From assembly GCF_000283155.1 (NCBI RefSeq), contig NW_004454177.1, positions 24,474,249 to 24,538,248 on the forward strand: a DNA stretch of 64,000 nucleotides. The letters are read 5' to 3'. The notes beneath the pieces were generated by a model. The model saw only the letters and a list, made by a program, of their open reading frames with translations, was not told where the DNA came from and ran no database searches. The translations under genes and the position numbers were made by a program. Position 1 is the stretch's first letter; each line of letters opens with the position of its first letter. This document shows positions 21,743-33,523 of this stretch, in pieces. Source of the DNA: Ceratotherium simum simum. Its lineage: Eukaryota; Chordata; Mammalia; Perissodactyla; Rhinocerotidae.

Positions 21743-21788
21743 TCCTTTTGAAGGAATATCCTTCAAAAGGAATATCCTTTTGAATATC
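21743..21788. repeat. Cluster of overlapping short inverted repeats
   Basis: The arms 'ccttttgaagg' and 'ccttcaaaagg' alternate around 'aatat' spacers: ccttttgaagg-aatat-ccttcaaaagg-aatat-ccttttga. Each neighbouring pair can fold into a hairpin with a 9- to 11-bp stem. It probably arose by local template switching. It lies in the gap region next to the old L1. Confidence 0.75.
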
Positions 21789-22616
21789 CCTAAATGATAT
21801 TAATAGTCAAAAAGAGATTTAGAGGCAAAAATGAATGTATACCATTTATGTGATCAAAAAAATAAAGCTAGTAGTATATTCATGTACTAATGTGAAAATT
21901 AACCTTACTTGGTTTATATTGAAAAAACTAGAAGAAATGATAAAAAATAAAAATTTTATATAAAAATAAAGAAAAGAAAAACAAGTAATGGATACAAAGA
22001 TGGGAACTAAAGAATCAAAAGTATCAATGACTGTAGATAATATGATTGTCTATAAATAAAAAAAGAATTTATAGACAAGTTATGAGAATTAGTAAGAGAA
22101 CTCACTAAGTTCACTAGATATAAAGTCAAGAATCAAAAATCAGTAGCATTTCTAAACACTGGCAAAAAATAAAATGTTTAAATATATCATTTACTATGAC
22201 AATATATTTGTAGATATATAAATTACCTGAAGAAAAATTGACTGACAATGTTCAACATCTTAGATAGAAAATTATAGCATTTTACTGAAATACATCAAAG
22301 ACAACTAAATGAATGGAAAATATATCATAATCATAAATAAGAAAAGTTGATTTCATAAAAATGTCAATTTTCTCCAAATGAACTAACACCATTCTCATCA
22401 AAATCCACTTGGGTTCTTATAGAATTGTTAAGCTGATTTAAAAATCCATATGGAAATGCAATGAACCAAGAATAAGACATTTTGGAGAAAAAAGAGCAAA
22501 ATGAGGTAAGGAAGGACTTGGCCTAGAAGATGTAAAACATGACTTTAACACTACAGCAATTCAAGCAATTTGGCATTGGTACATAGAGAGAGAGAGACAC
22601 GTCAAACAGAACAGAG

Positions 22617-22827
22617 CAGGGTCCAGCAAGTGTGCAAAATCTGGCCTGTTGTCTGTTTTTGTAAATAAAGACTTCTTGGAAACACAGCCATATTTATTCC
22701 TTTATGCACTATGGCTGCTTTCCTGCTAAATGGCAGAGTTGGATAGTTGCAAATGGGATTATGGGGCTGCAAAAGCATATAATGTTTGCTATCTAGCCCT
22801 TTAACAGAAAAATTTTGCTGACCCCTT
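22617..22827 (+). mobile_element. hAT-type (Charlie-like) non-autonomous DNA transposon, 3' part
   Basis: Landmarks 'gtctgtttttgtaaataaag', 'ttggaaacacagccatattt', 'atggctgctttcctgctaa' and 'tctagccctttaacagaaaa' match a very common mammalian hAT family whose ends read CAGGGGTTGGCAAACT. The starts 'cagggtccagcaag' and the end 'ttgctgacccctt' are its degraded inverted repeats. It interrupts the old L1 between 'acagaacagag' and 'gggaacctagaaacagac'. No transposase is encoded. The family name is not assigned with confidence. Confidence 0.75.
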
Positions 22828-23164
22828 AATTAGGGAACCTAGAAACAGACCTACGTATATATGAAAACATGATGTATGATAAGTGGAATAAATGGTATTG
22901 CAGGTAAGTGGGGAAAGAATAGACTTTTCAATGAACAATTCTCAGACCATTGTTTTCATAGGTCACATTATGAAACACATTAAACACAATTCCAAGTGGA
23001 TTAAAGACCTATGACTTTTAATAGAAGAATATCTTCCCGAAGAGAGAATAGTAAAGAATTCCAAACAAGACTTACAAATCACAAACCATAAAGGAAAAGA
23101 TTTTGTTGAAAATTTTGATTATATTAAAATTAATAATCAGGAAAATAACAATAAGCCTTTGCAC

Positions 23165-23689
23165 ATGTTGTACTGTAAGCTGGAATTATTTTCTCTCAGA
23201 TATCTAAATGGCTAACTCCTATATTATATCAGGTTACCTCTAAAGCAAACACCAAGACACAGATTCCAGAGCAAGCAGTTTATTTGGGAAGTGGTCCCAA
23301 AAAGAACAGGTAGATTAATTCCTTGAACAGGAAAGTGAAGAAAATCAATACAGGTTGTGTAAATGAGCAGATTATTGCTATTGGGAACTGGAACTCAAGC
23401 CCCCTGGGGGCCTCTGAGAGACTGTGTGGGACAAAGAAGCTGGAACATTATCCACCTACTCTCATCCATCATTACCTGAAGGTTACTTCTAAGGATGTTA
23501 TCTCCCTAGCACTTTTGGTATGACTCACACGCAGACCAAGCACACTCCTGTAGCCAGAGAATGTTCACAGGCTGAAAGTCCCAAGTGCTGCAGTAAGAAG
23601 CCATCAGAAGTACATAAGTGACACGTACTGAGGGGACATGGACCAAGCATCCTCACTGTACAAATATCAGCTTATCAGGGTGGCTCTGC
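23165..23689. repeat. Probable ancient interspersed repeat, family not assigned
   Basis: Phrases such as 'gcagtttatttgggaagtgg', 'gggaactggaactcaagcc' and 'agctggaacattatccacc' feel like an old dispersed mammalian element (possibly LTR-derived), but I cannot name it. It lies inside the broken old L1. Short + frames (66 and 75 codons) have no recognisable product. Confidence 0.35.
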
Positions 23690-23930
23690 CTGATCACTCC
23701 ATATAAAATATCATCCCAACTCCATAGTCACTATCTTCTTAATCTGCTCTATTATATTATATATCTTTTCATTTATTCCTTTATCATCTGCCCCCACCCC
23801 TCACTAGAATACAAGTTTCATAAAGACAGAGATAATTTTTCATAAACTGCTGTATCTCCAGCACCTAGAATAATTTTGACACATAGTAGATGTTCAACTA
23901 ATTTTTGTTAAATGAATAAATGCAAGAATG
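23690..23930 (+). mobile_element. L2 LINE 3' end, + strand
   Basis: The typical L2 tail: 'ctcactagaatacaagtttc', 'aaactgctgtatctccagca', 'acacatagtagatgttcaac' and the '(tgaa)n'-like end 'gttaaatgaataaatgcaag'. No RT domain is present. Confidence 0.82.
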
Positions 23931-24299
23931 AGATGCTGTTTCATAAACATAAGAATGACAAAAAGTAAAATCAGAGAATATTAAGCATCATGAAGAGATT
24001 GTACAAAGGAAATTCTTATACTATAATGGTAGAGGTATAAATTAGTGTAAGAATTTTGAAGACCAATTTGGTAATATCAAGTACAATGGAAGGTAAACGC
24101 ACTCTATGACCCAGTTACACTATGACATGGCCAAATCCCACTCCTGGTTTATAATTTACAGTAACTTCTGTTCATATGTAGAAAACGTGTACAAGAGCAT
24201 TCACAGAAGAGAAACTTCATGAGCATTTTATATGTTAAAAGTCCTTTTACAATTGACAGTGCCTCGAATTTACTGATTTTTCTTTTTCCTCCACCTAAT

Positions 24300-24600
24300 A
24301 AAAATAAGTATTACAAGGACAACAACTTAGATTTATAAATCAGAGTTTGCAAGGAACTATTTCATTGATCTTCATGACAATCCAGTGGTATCAGTGGTGC
24401 TAAGGACACAGTAATAGAAAAGACCCAGCTCATGTTATCAAGGAGCTAACTCTACATCAATGAATAATCTAGGGAAGATATTAGGATTCCATTTTATAGG
24501 TAAGTAAATGCAATCTCAGAAAAATTAACTGCATTGTCCAATGACAGGGCCAGTAGATAGCATAGTCAAAATTTAAATATACTTGCTCTCACTCTAAATC
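24300..24600 (-). mobile_element. MIR SINE, - strand, with an internal extra segment
   Basis: The antisense MIR end 'attccattttataggtaag', then 'aactgcattgtccaatgac' and 'agggccagtagatagc', is preceded by 'ttcattgatcttcatgacaa'. Roughly 24395-24475 does not fit MIR and looks like a separate L2-like scrap ('tatcaaggagctaactctac'). Confidence 0.55.
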
Positions 24601-25370
24601 CATGTTCTTCTCATTATTGTAAACTAGCTATATTTTTAGCAACAACAAAATAAACCCCTCAAAGTAATTATAAATTAAAACTAATGAAATAATGCTTCTT
24701 AAAATGCTGATGGTTTTTATACAACTAAGGCCAAATCAGAATAAGAAAATTTCTTTGAATAGCTTATGAAAAGTCTTAGAGATTTCATGATAATAAAAGA
24801 GTAGAAATCTGTGTTTCCCACTTATGAAACCAAAAATATATATGAAAGTATTCCACCCTCCAAAACATAGATTGTTTTCACTGGTGATATTTACGCAGCA
24901 TAACTTACTTTATCCTTTAAGTGATTATGTTCAAATAATTACCAAATTTTTTAAAAGGTTAATGTTTAAAAATAATTACACCATTAAAGAAAACAGGTGA
25001 AACCATTGCTTTTATTTTTTTTTAAATCTGTTTAATTCTAAGTGTGAGAGCAAGTGTTATTTTGTTGTAAAGGTCATTCAAAGATTAGAGGTTGGAGTTG
25101 AAATTCAAAGATTTCTTCCAAGTCTGACTCTAAGATTTTAATTATATCTTCCTGAAGGCATTGGACTCTGCTACAATCACTAGCCCAAGATATCACAGCT
25201 GGAAATATTGCCTTAACATTTGATGTCACATAACGTAGTTGCTATAGTAGTACTCTTCAAGAAGGATCACTTGGTATTTCTAGAAGGTTTTGAGTCTTAC
25301 AGTTCTCTAAATATGAAATGCACTAATTTGAAGCTACGTTGGGGTAGGAAGTAGAAAAAAATTAAATCAT
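24601..25370. other. Unassigned AT-rich sequence
   Basis: No gene or repeat family recognised. Confidence 0.45.
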
Positions 25371-25374
25371 TCTT

Positions 25375-25575
25375 GAGGCATCAAAAAACTCTGATTTCAG
25401 TCCATAATCTACTGCCAACTAGTTCTGTGGTTTTGGACAAGTTTACTTAAATTTGCTGAACTCTATTTTCTCATTTGTAAATTGAAATGACAATATCCAG
25501 TTTATAAGAGAGGTTTGCTACTAGGATTGGAAGAGCTAACATATACGAATGCATTTTTCATGCATATAAAGCTTT
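25375..25575 (+). mobile_element. MIR SINE, + strand
   Basis: 'aactagttctgtggttttgg', 'gacaagtttacttaaatttg', 'tattttctcatttgtaaatt', then 'gaagagctaacatatacgaa', follow the MIR sense order (cttactagctgtgtgacc, ggcaagttacttaacc, tttcctcatctgtaaaat). Confidence 0.75.
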
Positions 25576-25679
25576 TTTCTATGTGCTGAAAACATTATTA
25601 TAATAATATGGAAGCCTCAAGTCACAGGATTTTTTGTAAATTTTAAATAACTTAATGCGTGTGAAAATTCTGTCCTTCA

Positions 25680-26440
25680 TTCATGAACAAATACTCTTCA
25701 GTCAACAAATATTATTTAGTACCTATAGTATGTCAGGTCTTACGTTAGATACCGGAAACACATAAAACGGGAAAATATGTTTTCTTCAACTCAGAGTCTA
25801 GCATGAGAGAGAGACAAGCAAGCAGATAATAATACAAACAGTTTGCTAAATGCAGTGGTGGCTTTAGAAGCACAACTGGGAGAGTTCACGTAAGAGGTGA
25901 TATTTGAGCTGAATCTTAAAGAAGGAAGAGGTTTAAGCAAGCAGAGAAACAAAGAAAGGCCAATTCAGTTTCAGAAAACTATACACAAAAAGGCATGTGG
26001 CAAGAGAGACGTGGTATCTTCTAAAGAAACCATGTACAGTTCAGTGAAGCAAAAGGTACATGTAGGGAAGGAAAAAGAAAGAAATAAGCAGAAACTAGTT
26101 GGTGAATCATGTTGTATGTCACACAAAGAAGTCGGAATTTTTCTTGAAACAATGGATTGTTATTAGACAATTCTAAACAAAGAAATGGAAAGTAGATTTG
26201 TATTTTTAGTAATGATGCTCTATTCACAGTAGAAAGGATCAGCTGTGTAAAAAGAAATCTAGAGTTTTAAAACCAGTTAAAAGGCTATTGCAATAAACAA
26301 GTGAAACATAATGAAGATCTAAACCAAGGTATTAGCATTGAGAGTAAAGAGAAGGGGTAAGATTATAGGAAAATCAGGAAGAAGAATCAATAAGGACTAA
26401 TTGGATTGAGGAAAGACAAGAGTCAAGGGTGGTGTAAACC
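25680..26440 (-). mobile_element. L2 LINE 3' region, - strand
   Basis: Runs in antisense from the L2 tail ('tcaacaaatattatttagta', 'cagagtctagcatgagagag') through 'aagaggtgatatttgagctg' and 'cagtgaagcaaaaggtac' to 'aaaaggctattgcaataaac' and 'agagtcaagggtggtgtaaa'. These are L2 3' UTR and RT-domain landmarks in the right order over 760 bp. The 89-codon + frame at 25897-26166 is antisense to L2 and not a gene. Confidence 0.75.
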
Positions 26441-27370
26441 AACAATAAAGAGGATAAATGAGTGTGCTTCAACCTATTCGATAGAATGAACCACGTTTAA
26501 TTTACTGATCACCTAAAACCTAAATAAAACTATGTATAGATATAATTGTAATATTATGCATTTTGATTCCAAGGATAACTTCAACTTCCTTTTCACTACA
26601 GATTAGTTTATCCAGATTTATGAAAATTTTCCTGCCCTGATCCTATTAGATCCAGTGTATTTGTTGCTTTATTGTCCCATTTCTATCACATTCTTAATCT
26701 TTTTATCCTTTGCTGTGACTTCTAAAGATTTACTTTACTAGTATTTTTAAAATTTCTATTACACATATCCAAATAAAGTTTAAAAATAAAGATGTCCTTT
26801 TCTGCAAAGAAATAGTTCTGAAAAATATCAATTCTGTCAAACTAGTCCAGAAATGGCTCCTCTGCTACCCATGTAATCAGATTTGTTCTCTACCTCTTTG
26901 ACATATAACACCTCCTTGGAAGGCTTTTTATTTTGCACTCTGAGTCTTGGCAGAAAAAGAATTTCCAGTTTGAGTATGACTTTTAAAAATCTCTGCCACT
27001 ACACAAACATCCTAAGCATCATGACTTAGCCAACAATGTGATTTCAAACATTTTCCCCAGATGCAGCCTCTTTGGACTTTTAAAACTTAATAAGTTCACA
27101 CTGTAAGTCAAGGTGGTAGTATTATTAATATTATTTCACGATAATTAGTTTCTGCCACAGAAGTACTTTACATAATCAACAGTACTAAGTATATTTAATA
27201 TCACATTTTGTTAACTTTTTCAATACAGTTTAACAGCTTGATAAAATGACTGGCACATAAGTGCATGGTAAATATATATTGAATAAATTAATGTCAATAT
27301 TATAAAACAATTGGTCGTTTTTATTCAGGCAATTTAATATGTGTCCACATGATGCCATATAGACATAATT
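26441..27370. other. Unassigned sequence with a small MIR/L2-like end
   Basis: No gene. A short 'gactggcacataagtgcatg...attgaataaatt' at 27247-27290 resembles the sense 3' end of MIR or L2. The rest is AT-rich and unassigned. Confidence 0.45.
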
Positions 27371-27371
27371 T

Positions 27372-27617
27372 AAAAATCATGGGAGGGCCGGCCCTGTGGC
27401 TTGGTGGTTAAGTGCGCGCGCTGCGATGCTGGTGGCCCGGGTTCGGATCCCGGGTGCGCATCGAGGCACCACTTCTCCGTTCATCCTGAGGCCGAGTCCC
27501 ACATACAGCAACTAGAAGGATGTGCAGCTACGACATACAACTACCCACTGGGGCTTTGGGGGGAAAAAATAAAAATAAATAAAAATCTTTAAAAAAAAAA
27601 AAAAAAAATCATGGGAG
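27372..27617 (+). mobile_element. ERE SINE, young copy, with 14-bp duplication
   Basis: The body is about 27386-27603. The head 'ggccggccctgtggcttggt' and B box 'ggttcggatcc' are CpG-rich, the 'aactagaaggatgtgcagct' module follows, and the A-rich tail ends in a long A run. A perfect target duplication 'aaaaatcatgggag' lies at 27372-27385 and 27604-27617. It lacks the 'gatgttagctcaggg' tail units, like the copy at 2284. Confidence 0.95.
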
Positions 27618-27654
27618 CATTTGTCAGTCATAGTCTTTGTTGATGAGTAATACG

Positions 27655-28060
27655 CACCAACTCTGGTTGCCTTAAGCAGTGTTCACAGAATCAAAGGAAG
27701 GCTCGGCAAAGGAGTAGGAACTAAGACAGCTCTGGATGAGCCAGCAGGAAAAGTATCCCATCACTCTACATAACTCCTGTGCTGTGTACCATTGTCATTG
27801 CTTGACATGGCCATGGCGACTGGCCACTGGAGTACCCCAAGCTGCTATTGCAGGCTACCCTCAAATTTGATTCATTCCATCTTCTTTGTATCAGTCACTC
27901 AAGTTACAAGGGGAGAGGAGAAAGGGAGAATTCTCTGGGAAGAATTTGATTGGTTGAACATAGGCCCAAACCCTGGCTTTGAGGATTTCTCCTCTCAGGT
28001 TCTGTGGTGGGAGGAGGGTCATTGCTTCCCATCAGTACACACAGTAAAGATTACTCCATA
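27655..28060. repeat. Probable ancient interspersed repeat, family not assigned
   Basis: 'ctctggttgccttaagcagt', 'cacagaatcaaaggaaggct' and 'gtcactcaagttacaagggg' resemble an old mammalian dispersed element that I cannot name. The 89-codon + frame inside (27792-28061) has no recognised motif. Confidence 0.35.
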
Positions 28061-29585
28061 ATGGGAAGGAGATAGTATTTTACAGGGTAAGGAGGTAGTA
28101 TGTTAGGGAGATAGTAGTTATAGGGTGTTCTGCATGTGTACGGGGCACAGGCGGAGTTGTAGGAAATTCACAGGATTGTAAACCATCACTAAAGCTTATT
28201 ACTTTTATTATACAACTTGTCACAGGAGGTCATATTAAGGTATGTGTCTGTTTCCTCAAGTGAGTTCCTAAAGGGAAGACACATAAATTCTTTAAAAATT
28301 GATGTTAATTATATTAACTAGCATTAATTAATAATAAAACAGCCTGTTTCTCCTCTACTTGATGCATAATATGTACCCAATTTTATATAAGAATTTACAT
28401 ATATGTGATTTTAAGATGCTCTTTTGGCATTTCCTCTAATTATTTTTTTAAGATCCTACAATGGTAACTGCGAATTCAAAGGGGCTTAATAAAATTAAAC
28501 AATGATTTTATTTTGTTTATTCTAAACAAGCTACATCTGAAAATGTCTTTGGATCATAAACTTTCAAAAATCCCAACCTGCCAAGCCCATGTTGGAATTT
28601 TACCCAACAATCATTTGCATTTTAACACCAAAAACTGATATTTTAGTTCCCCAGGGCCTAATAATGCTCAGACTAGGGCCTTGGTTGTCTTTTTTGTTGT
28701 TTTTCATAGAAATGCACCATATTTACCTCCCTAGTAACTCTCTTTATAAATTGTTGTTTTGTATTTGTGGTCTGTATAAAAATGAACAGTAGGACTCATC
28801 ATATTTGAGAGTTCAAAGTTCAGCGAAAAATTCAATTATGTAAATCAGAAAACAAATGCTAGTGAAAAGAAAGCTAACCACTCAATGTTTCTTAACTGGG
28901 CGTGGGGTGGAGAGTGGGAGAGCTGTGAATAAGGAGAGGCAAAGAGCTTTGCTGTAGAACGGGGAGGAGGATAAACAACTTTTACATCAGTCTTGCAGCA
29001 ATAAGCACCATCATCTACAGTACCTTCCATCCTAAATACATCTGTAGCCATCATTTGAATCATTGATCTGCAAGTGTGCTTTATACTCTGAAGGTGGCTA
29101 CACCTCACAAAGGGCCCTGTTCTCTTGTTTGTGTGGTTATAGATTTGTACTGCTGAACAAACAAAACAAGGCAGAAAGCAAGCAATCAATGAACCCTGGA
29201 GGAAGGGTTTAAAAGACAGACAACTGGAGGATGCCTGGGCATTGGCACACAGGCTGGAGGGTTTATTTCTACGAATGCATGCTTCAGTTTGAAAAAGATC
29301 TTTGGAAAACTGGTTTTGGAAGGAACCTAAGAGACAGCTATTTTTGTTGTTTTATTTTGTTTTGTTTTACTACAGGGCTTCTATGGATTCTATGAGGTTC
29401 TATAGATGTATCTCAGGAGCTGCTTCAGCGGATGGGAGAAAAGTAGGATGGACTCAGGGGTCCTCATTACCCTACCTTAACCATCACAGCATTTCTTATA
29501 TCTGTTGAACACATTATTTTTCCACTTAATTGAGGAATAGCTTCCTCTGCTAAGAAACTGTTTTTAAATCACTGGTCTACTTCAA
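28061..29585. other. Unassigned sequence with an unsupported 114-codon frame
   Basis: No repeat family recognised over 1.5 kb. The - strand frame 28845-29189 (114 codons, MIACFLPCF start) has cysteine-rich and proline patches (for example VVYPPPRS) but no domain or homology that I know. T-rich low-complexity sequence occurs at 29341-29370. Confidence 0.4.
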
Positions 29586-29589
29586 GTGA

Positions 29590-29735
29590 ATACTTCGTTT
29601 TACAGTTGAACAAAGAGAGGCCAGAAAGGTTAAGTCAGTAGACCAAATTCCACAGCTGGTATTAACAGAGCTGGGACTAGAATTCCATTCTCCTTTCCAA
29701 GCCTACGTGTTCACCACCAGGTCAAGTTGCCTTTT
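29590..29735 (-). mobile_element. MIR SINE, - strand
   Basis: 'cgttttacagttgaacaaag', 'aggccagaaaggttaagtca', 'attccacagctggtattaac' and 'gctgggactagaattcca' give the antisense MIR order with the 'ggattcgaaccc'-type end. Confidence 0.8.
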
Positions 29736-31645
29736 ATTCAATTCGCTAAATTCTAGTAATTCCATCCTTGATAGTCAACCAAAGCACTCCCAGCACACAA
29801 ATCTTAGAATGGGATTTGGAGTTATTTTAAATAATCCAAAGAAAATAATCATGAGGATAATTGATAACTGTAGAATTGTCAATAATTTGCAAAAGATATA
29901 TAGACATGTATGAAACTCTTCTGTTAAAATAAGTGGCCAATGACTCTCCAATTTGACTCAGTTACACTTTAGGGAAAGCTCTATAAATAAAGGAATATTT
30001 CTAAGTCCAAAGAATAATGGCTAAGTAGAGGAAAAGTGTTGCAGACAGAGGAAAGAGCATACAAAGATAGGAAAGCATGTTAAGTGCATTGATGTATTTA
30101 TCAATGAGGAAATAAATTATAAGCAGTAACTGACTTAAGTAAATGTGTTCAGATGATATTGACAGATACTTCGGAATACAGGACATGATTCATGTAAGGT
30201 ACTATCTTATCATTGTAAGAGTGCTGACGTACGTATAAGGAAATGGTAAACTTCCAGAAAGCTTTTTTGTCTACTGGTTAATAACCGAGGTCTTGCTGTA
30301 TAAGAAAAAGTTTAAGTGGGTTTTTGTAGAGTTATTTCCTTACGATAACGATAAGGACCAGAAGCCCTTTACCAGCTGAGGGGACAGTTTATGCCTCTGC
30401 CCTCCCAAAATGACATCCGTATTTTACTACAAGCTCTTGCCAGTCTGGTTTGTCTCAATGACTGATACAACCATGCCACTCAATTTTAGTCAATCAGGCT
30501 CCATTTTTCATCCTGTTTTCAGGTCACATTTGCTTAATTTAAAGCAGCTGTGTTGAATCAGCTGCAACTCAAAGCATTCAATGAAAACCTTAAGCATGTG
30601 ACTACAGCTTCACATAAATATCTCTGACTCAAAGCTTTAAAGTGCCACACATACAGACACATTCAATCAGTAAACAGCTCAGAAGCACTGCTCAGGTAGA
30701 TAACAGTTGTTCATGCTGTGAATTAACACTGCAGGTCATTCTGAATAAGGTCAAGCCTAGAGAAGACATAGTGTTTTATCACAGATCTTCCTTTTTTAAA
30801 GTATGCAAGCTAAAAAATAGTCCTGGCTAATATTCTAAAAAGAAGGAAACTAACTTTGGGGCCTTTCATTTTTCCTTCACTATAGCTATGCCAAATCTAA
30901 TAACTAGTAATCTAACTAGGTTATCAGTTATTAAAAAATAACTAGAGGAGTGAACAGAACAAAACTACTGGCCCATAAGAATATTCTAGTAGTTTAATAT
31001 ATTGCAATTGCAAAATTATTAACATTTTCTTATCCTGAGAACATATATTTAAATTGAACACCATTGTCATGACACGAAAAGTTGGAATAACAACATAACA
31101 TTAAAGATCTACGTGATATTGACTTTTTTGGACAAAGCAGTTAGGATTTTCAGCCCTCTGATACCACAATGGGGCATCAGCATTAGCAACGTGACTGTGG
31201 CATGGCCAAAAGGCAAAATCTAACAGAGTGGAAGGCAGACCTAGAGGAGAGGACTAACAGGGAACTAATTTAGTAGAAGCCAAGAAGAATAGCATCTAGG
31301 GATAGTGATAAATTTGATATATGTCTAAAACACAGAGCTAAGAGGGGACTTTGTGGTCTTTGCACTTTGTTATTGATCTGCTTGCTGAGCTATTTAATGT
31401 GTCTTGTAATAATACATTATTTCCCCAGCTTCAGACCTAAAATGTGATACTAAAAATTAATAAAGACTATTTTTCTCCTTTCTTGTGCATTTTTACAATA
31501 CTGCATTTGTCATGGGAATAGTAAGAAGTTACATACATTACATAGCCTTGTTATGAGCTAGGGTGATTAGTAGTTTGAGCATCAGCAAAAGGGTGTGGAT
31601 AATCCTAAGCATTTAGCAGAGAGCCTTAGTCCACTCTCTTGAATT
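29736..31645. other. Unassigned, mostly unique-looking 1.9-kb stretch
   Basis: No gene. A weak L2-like (-) patch may lie at 30030-30110 ('cagacagaggaaagagcat'). The segment 30380-30700 has no repeat signature and holds two CAGCTG E-boxes (30545-30550 and 30559-30564). Nothing proves function. Confidence 0.4.
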
Positions 31646-31649
31646 CTAA

Positions 31650-31880
31650 GCATCCTTGACTGCATGGATTTGTGGAGTGCACATAGGCTTTGGAGTCAGA
31701 CAGACCAAGCTTAGGCAAGTTATTTAACCTCACTGAGCTCATCATAAAATGGGAATAACAAGATGTAACTCATAGAGTCACTGTGAGGATTATAATAACA
31801 GAATGTTGCAGACAATGTGCTTAACAAGTACCTGACACTCACAAAATGATAGCATAGCCATAATTATTCCTTAAAGAAGC
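31650..31880 (+). mobile_element. MIR SINE, + strand
   Basis: 'tttggagtcagacagaccaa', 'ggcaagttatttaacctcac', 'cataaaatgggaataacaag' and 'gtgaggattataataacag' closely follow the MIR sense consensus. This is one of the best preserved MIR copies in the window. Confidence 0.88.
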
Positions 31881-31914
31881 AGATCATAAACAATAAATAT
31901 GCATAAATCAGTCT

Positions 31915-32085
31915 TCTAAATCATGGCTGTGCATCAGGATCATCTGTGGAAACATTTTAAACTAGAGACACCAAACCTCATCGCGTGAGATATTTATCCA
32001 GTAGGCACAGCGCAGTCATCTCTATTTTTTAAGGAACTCCATGGGTGACCTCTATGTTCAGCCAGGACTCATAGCCACTCCTATA
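31915..32085 (+). mobile_element. MER5-type hAT non-autonomous element
   Basis: 'gtgcatcaggatcatctgtg', 'aaacattttaaactagagac', 'catctctattttttaaggaa' and 'actccatgggtgacc' follow the order of the MER5A/B element (gtgcatcagaatcacctgg, tttctaacaagttcccaggtgatgc). The terminal repeats are eroded. Confidence 0.65.
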
Positions 32086-32960
32086 AAAGTATTTTTCATA
32101 GTCAAAGAAGAACTCAAAATTTTAAAAGTGAAGTAGACTTTAATAAAGAGTCAGCAATTCTTCTGCCTTCCTGCCTATTGCCATGCACTATTGTATATGC
32201 CACATAGAAAAAGGTGTGTACATACAGATAAACACTAACTGTGATTTTACAACTGATTATATAGTCGCATCAGGCCAAGGAAAATTTTCTAAGTGGAAGA
32301 TGAAGCTTTGAACCAACTACTAGGCAGCTAAGTAAGTTCATCTCTATATGACTCTGAGCATTGCTAGGTCTGTTTGGACTGCAGTCCAAGACACAAAAAC
32401 AGGAGCCTAAATTCAGACCGTCTGGCCTGTGCTTCTGCCTTGGATTCAAGAATTGTAAAATATGATAGGTGCAAATTACTCATGCACATTCTACACAGCG
32501 CTGCCTCTCTCCACCAGCCCGATCCTCCCTTTATGTTTCAGAACAGCATCTGGAACCTGACCAAGTTCAGAATGGCGATCGCAGTAAAGAGAAGCCAAAA
32601 TTGAAAGGAATCCAACTGTGAATCAATATTAGGCTAAATGCCACCACGCCTCTTAGACTACAAGGATGCAAAACATCAGAACTGAGTGCAGGATGGTAGA
32701 CCACGCACAGGAGAGCTCAGGGCAGCTGAGCTCAACCCTGTGATTCAAAGCTGAATCAAGAGGTATGCAAACAGATTAGGTAACATTTAGGTTTTTCTTC
32801 TGTGTATTCTTTCGCCACAGGAAAGGAAGGAAACCTTTCAATTCATTAAATGTTACTCTCTTTGGATATTGTTAGGAACAATGTTTGATTAACCCACTAC
32901 CATAAACACGTCAAAACAAACCTGTCAGAGCCTTATGAATGTTCTCCATTCAGTCATTAA
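32086..32960. other. Unassigned sequence with a 76-codon frame
   Basis: No repeat recognised. The + frame at 32374-32604 is unsupported. Within it an acceptor-like 'cctccctttatgtttcag' (ending 32540) and a donor-like 'gca|gtaaag' (32583) bracket a 42-nt open segment reading NSIWNLTKFRMAIA. This is weaker than the candidate at 17612. Confidence 0.35.
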
Positions 32961-32964
32961 AAAT

Positions 32965-33095
32965 AAGAAAAGTGGCAGCAATCACTTATACAATGCTTAC
33001 TATGTGCCAGGCACTGTTCTAAGTGTTATTCACATATTTAACTCATTTAATCTTAACAGCTATCCTATGAAGTAGGCAATTTTTTATACCCCTCT
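32965..33095 (-). mobile_element. MIR SINE fragment, - strand
   Basis: 'cttactatgtgccaggcact', 'ttcacatatttaactcattt' and 'aatcttaacagctatcctat' are the antisense 3' end of MIR. It is cut off by the LTR that follows. Confidence 0.78.
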
Positions 33096-33101
33096 GTGGT
33101 A

Positions 33102-33523
33102 TGCCACCCAGATTCTCTTTCAGGAAGGGAGGACATATTTCCCCCAGCTGCTGGGACTGCTGCTGGAAGATGGCCCTCAGCTGTCAGCTGTCTTTGGAGA
33201 TGGCCTTGACTGAACAATACTGCCTCACCCAAGGTCATGCCTCCTTCCAGGGGCAGCCCTAAGCCAATGATTAATTACAATGTGGGTGTCAAGTCCTGGT
33301 TCCCTTGACCCAAGTTGGGAAAAACAAAAGGCTGTCCCACTTCCAGATGTCACCGGGGAGTTGGCTGAAAACTTCCTTGAAATTGCATCACAGCTCAACT
33401 TCTCCCTCTGCCCAATCCTGCTTCCCAGCCCTCCCATTCACATTTCCAAGAGCACTCCCTAATAAATGTCCTGCACACTATCTGTCTCAGATTCTGCTTC
33501 CCATGGGATGCAATCTGCAACAA
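33102..33523 (+). mobile_element. Probable solitary LTR of an old endogenous retrovirus-like element
   Basis: Begins 'tgtggtatgccacccagatt' and ends 'gggatgcaatctgcaaca' (TG...CA). It contains an AATAAA signal in 'ctccctaataaatgtcctgc' about 60 bp before the end, the arrangement expected of an LTR R region. It is richer in G+C than its flanks. I see no matching target duplication and no retroviral coding sequence. Frames of 60-75 codons on both strands (33225-33532) are unrelated to any retroviral protein I can identify. The family is not assigned. Confidence 0.55.

Larger units (their letters stand above)
19400..24215 (+). mobile_element. Old L1 ORF2 copy, + strand, broken into pieces by later insertions
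   Basis: Consecutive parts of L1 ORF2 appear in order at 19400-19595 (RT: 'acctacagcaaatgtcatat'), about 21960-22616 (RT to post-RT; the FADD site is degraded at 'gtagataatatgattgtcta'), 22828-23160 ('acctagaaacagacctacg', 'agtggattaaagacctatga') and 23931-24215 ('ctctatgacccagttacac'). The gaps hold a younger inverted L1, a hAT element and an L2-bearing segment. All pieces share one orientation and run forward along ORF2, so they are one dismembered element. It is inactive. Confidence 0.72.

Noticed and set aside
28845..29189. 114-codon - strand frame with Cys and Pro patches
   Set aside because: No recognised domain, no splice context and no sign of a processed pseudogene tail. Kept only as a note inside the unassigned stretch.
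32540..32584. Second candidate micro-exon (NSIWNLTKFRMAIA)
   Set aside because: The donor context (gca|gtaaag) is weak and the segment is only 42 nt. I judged it below the 17612 candidate and within chance expectation.
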